In this document: one piece after another, positions 7,085 through 8,193 of the stretch
Layout: every line of letters begins with the position of its first letter
Numbering within the stretch: position 1 is the first letter of the stretch
Source: Spirochaetota bacterium
GTDB taxonomy: Bacteria; Spirochaetota; Spirochaetia; Treponematales; Rectinemataceae
Reading direction: 5' to 3'
Assembly: GCA_023421875.1 (NCBI GenBank)
Contig: JAEZSM010000073.1
Span: 1-8,193 of the forward strand
Length of the DNA: 8,193 nucleotides
Made by a program: the position numbers and the translations under genes
Notes under the pieces: model-generated
What the model was told of the DNA's origin: nothing
What the model saw: the letters and a program-made list of their open reading frames with translations, nothing else
Database searches by the model: none

Positions 7085-7704
7085 GACTCCCTGCCCTCCT
7101 CGAGGGCGGCCTTAACGCACTCGCCGAGCCTGGCGTTGACCCTTGAGGACAGAATCTCCGCTACCGCCTCGGCGGAAAAATCGTAGCGAAGGGAAGATCC
7201 TTCCACGGAAATATAAAAGCCTGCGTCCACGGCGTTGAAGGGCTTGAACAGGACCTTTTTGCCCAATTCCGCCGAGAGGCGGGCAGCCAGGCTCGAGTCC
7301 AGGGATTTCAAGCTTTTTTCAGGCAGAAGGACCGAAAGGTCCTTTTCCGTTCCATTGGCCATCAGGGTGAGTATCTCGGGCAGAATTTTCTCCAAAAAGG
7401 AACTGGAGAAAAGCTCGTCGGTGCTCTGCTTGATGGCTTCGCGCATGAAGCGCTCTACCTTTTCCCGCAGCGCCAGAATGCTGTCCCTGGAAGCCTGAAC
7501 CAGTGCCAGCCTGGAAGCGTTTTCCTGGGCTTCGATCTTGAGTTTGGTCGCCGCATCCAGTTCCGCGGCCCTGGCTTCCGCCGACGCGATTATCGACTCT
7601 GCCTTGGCCCTGGCTTCATCCAGGATGGCCTGCGCCTCTTTGCGGGCCTTGTCCACACCTTCGGTTTTAATCCTCTCGAGAAGCTCCTGAACCTGTAGTT
7701 CCAT
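7081..7704 (-). CDS. atpE: V-type ATPase subunit E (peripheral stalk)
   Basis: Subunit E forms the peripheral stalk that holds the A3B3 head against rotation. The 207 residues show the family plan. The N-terminal half (about 5-100) is one long charged, alanine-rich helix with ERIKTEGVDKARKEAQAILD, similar in type to F-type b. The C-terminal half is a globular domain with LEKILPEIL, FKPFNAVDAGFYISVEGSS and a final helix LSSRVNARLGECVKAALEEG. The GFYISVEG.SLRYDFS pattern is typical of the E head-binding domain. It is the first gene of the operon: ATG at 7704, AAGGA ten bases upstream, and a good promoter about 85 bases further up. E normally pairs with subunit G/H in a coiled coil, and no gene for that partner is present in this window. 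Confidence 0.93.
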   Translation of the reverse strand: MELQVQELLERIKTEGVDKARKEAQAILDEARAKAESIIASAEARAAELDAATKLKIEAQENASRLALVQASRDSILALREKVERFMREAIKQSTDELFSSSFLEKILPEILTLMANGTEKDLSVLLPEKSLKSLDSSLAARLSAELGKKVLFKPFNAVDAGFYISVEGSSLRYDFSAEAVAEILSSRVNARLGECVKAALEEGRES

Positions 7705-7788
7705 ACGAACGCTATCCTTGTCTTGCGACTGTAGAAATTTGGGCGGAAACGCTCACCGTAGGCTTCGCGTATTCTTTACTTGTAGTAT

Positions 7789-7817
7789 TTTATAAACCCC
7801 CCAGGGGCTGACGTCAA
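7789..7817 (-). promoter_or_regulatory. Sigma-70-type promoter of the V-type ATPase operon
   Basis: Read on the minus strand, TTGACG (7817-7812) is followed by a 17-base spacer and TATAAA (7794-7789, continuing as TATAAAAT). This is near-consensus at both boxes with ideal spacing. Transcription would start near 7782 and give a leader of about 78 bases before atpE. No other -35/-10 pair as good was seen before atpE. Its position and orientation fit transcription of the whole run from atpE to ispG. Confidence 0.75.
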
Positions 7818-7833
7818 TCCGGAAGGGGGGCTT
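7794..7833. repeat. C6/G6 inverted repeat enclosing the operon promoter spacer and -35 box
   Basis: CCCCCC at 7797-7802 faces GGGGGG at 7825-7830. Two further A-T pairs flank them (7794-7795 with 7832-7833), separated from the C/G run by one position that would be a G-U pair in a minus-strand transcript. The 22-base centre contains TGACGTCA (7809-7816), a perfect 8-base palindrome overlapping the -35 box. The whole element lies upstream of the predicted start, so it could be a DNA operator. Because GGGGGGTTT follows on the minus strand, it could instead terminate transcripts arriving from the right. The sequence does not decide between these. Confidence 0.5.
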
Positions 7834-7870
7834 TAACTGCAATTTCCCCGATTTGAGCTCCATGCCAGCC

Positions 7871-7900
7871 TTGACTAAAGCAGGGGTAAAATTGTATGTA
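7871..7900 (+). promoter_or_regulatory. Candidate plus-strand promoter toward tRNA-Gly
   Basis: TTGACT (7871-7876), an 18-base spacer and TATGTA (7895-7900) form a plausible but weak promoter pair; the -10 box matches the consensus at only three of six positions. It points at the hairpin region and the tRNA. Start near 7907 would give a structured leader of roughly 160 bases that needs 5' processing. No better promoter was seen in the GC-rich bases directly before the tRNA. Confidence 0.3.
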
Positions 7901-7915
7901 TTTCATCATCCTGGC

Positions 7916-7990
7916 GCGACCGTCGTACTGCGACGACCACGTTCATGGAGACTGCGACCGTCGTACCGCGACGGCCGCTTTAAGGAGACC
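7916..7990 (+). repeat. Two tandem hairpin repeats that begin like the tRNA-Gly 5' end
   Basis: Two imperfect copies of about 38 bases stand in tandem (7916-7953 and 7954-7990). Each begins with GCGACCGTCGTAC and ends with GGAGAC. Each can fold: copy 2 pairs 7954-7963 with 7969-7978 (ten positions, one A-C mismatch, five-base loop); copy 1 pairs 7921-7925 with 7931-7935 and only partly beyond. The first 12 bases of each are identical to the first 12 bases of the tRNA at 8070. No reading frame is supported here. Function unknown. Confidence 0.7.
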
Positions 7991-7998
7991 GCCCTGTC

Positions 7999-8016
7999 CT
8001 TCGGCAATAGCCGGAG
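7999..8016. repeat. Hairpin, 7-bp stem with AATA loop
   Basis: CTTCGGC (7999-8005) can pair with GCCGGAG (8010-8016), including one G-U pair, around a four-base AATA loop. It is not followed by a T-run in either direction, so it is not a typical rho-independent terminator. It lies between the tandem repeats and the tRNA. Confidence 0.5.
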
Positions 8017-8041
8017 CAGCACGACGGTTTCCTGCAAACTC

Positions 8042-8060
8042 GCGTCGCTGAAAGCGACGC
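8042..8060. repeat. Perfect 8-bp hairpin just upstream of tRNA-Gly
   Basis: GCGTCGCT (8042-8049) and AGCGACGC (8053-8060) form a perfect 8-bp stem with a GAA loop, nine bases before the tRNA. No T-run follows on either strand (the plus-strand sequence continues ACTACGATC), so termination is unlikely. It could shape the tRNA precursor or be a protein-binding palindrome. Confidence 0.6.
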
Positions 8061-8069
8061 ACTACGATC

Positions 8070-8141
8070 GCGACCGTCGTATAACGGCTATTACCCCAGC
8101 CTTCCAAGCTGGAGACGTGGGTTCGACTCCCATCGGTCGCT
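8070..8141 (+). tRNA. tRNA-Gly, anticodon TCC
   Basis: A complete cloverleaf can be drawn. The acceptor stem is GCGACCG (8070-8076) with CGGTCGC (8134-8140), all seven pairs matched, and T8141 is the discriminator. The D arm closes with GTA/TAC (8079-8081, 8092-8094). The anticodon stem is CCAGC/GCTGG (8096-8100, 8108-8112) around CTTCCAA, giving anticodon TCC (8103-8105) for GGA glycine codons. The T arm is GTGGG/CCCAT (8117-8121, 8129-8133) around TTCGACT. CCA is not encoded (TTATTCC follows), so the end must be added by CCA-adding enzyme. It is transcribed divergently from the ATPase operon. Confidence 0.95.
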
Positions 8142-8193
8142 TATTCCTAACCGGCAGATATTCTCCATTCAAGCCTTTGCCCTTAGCCAACGA
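8142..8193. other. Short right-edge stretch, nothing recognised
   Basis: These 52 bases follow the tRNA. I see no tRNA, no terminator hairpin and no supported reading frame in them. One minus-strand frame stays open through the stretch, but it runs into the antisense of the tRNA and has no recognisable protein content. Confidence 0.5.

Noticed and set aside
7954..7990. T-box-like sequence GTACCGCG in repeat copy 2
   Set aside because: The word resembles the T-box antiterminator core, but there is no Stem I, no specifier loop, no terminator alternative and no aminoacyl-tRNA synthetase gene downstream. It is explained by the hairpin repeat.
7916..8060. Possible CRISPR array
   Set aside because: Only two imperfect tandem copies of about 38 bases are present, with no distinct spacers and no cas genes; the repeats look like the tRNA end instead.
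8082..8193. Open minus-strand frame at the right edge that includes GVEPTSPAW
   Set aside because: This string is the antisense translation of the tRNA, a common false gene call; no start or conserved protein is supported.

Overview
The window is bacterial, GC-rich and nearly fully coding on the minus strand. It carries one complete rotary V-type (A/V-type) ATPase operon. The gene order is atpE, a DUF2764-like gene, atpA, atpB, atpD, atpI, atpK, followed by the 5' part of ispG, which runs off the left edge. This seven-gene order, with an uncharacterised gene in place of subunits C and F, is the arrangement known from spirochaetes such as Treponema and Borrelia; related compact operons occur in Chlamydia and some Bacteroidetes. 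The subunit A motifs (GERAGEVVETL, NTSSMPVASREASVY, ADSTSRWAQAMREMSGRLEE) also look spirochaetal. A GC-rich spirochaete is my best guess; the species cannot be told.

Layout from right to left. Positions 8070-8141 hold a plus-strand tRNA-Gly(TCC) without encoded CCA. Positions 7705-8069 are non-coding: a strong minus-strand promoter for the operon (TTGACG, 17 bp, TATAAA) inside a C6/G6 inverted repeat, a weaker plus-strand promoter candidate, and a series of GC-rich hairpins. Two of these hairpins repeat the first 12 bases of the tRNA exactly. From 7704 down to 436 the ATPase genes are packed with 4-base overlaps or very short gaps, which implies one translationally coupled transcript. ispG starts 33 bases after atpK, in the same orientation, with no terminator between them.

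How the genes work together. A and B form the catalytic A3B3 head, D the central shaft, E the peripheral stalk, I the stator arm with the ion half-channels, and K the rotor ring. The DUF2764 protein probably fills the place of subunit C, linking shaft to ring. K keeps the side chains that bind Na+ in the Enterococcus hirae ring (Thr57, Gln58, Tyr61, Gln97, Glu126), so a Na+-coupled machine is predicted. Subunits C (recognisable), F and G/H are not encoded here.

Nothing in the window is clearly a new system. The least explained parts are the tRNA-like repeats and hairpins before tRNA-Gly, the symmetric elements around the operon promoter, and the DUF2764 protein.
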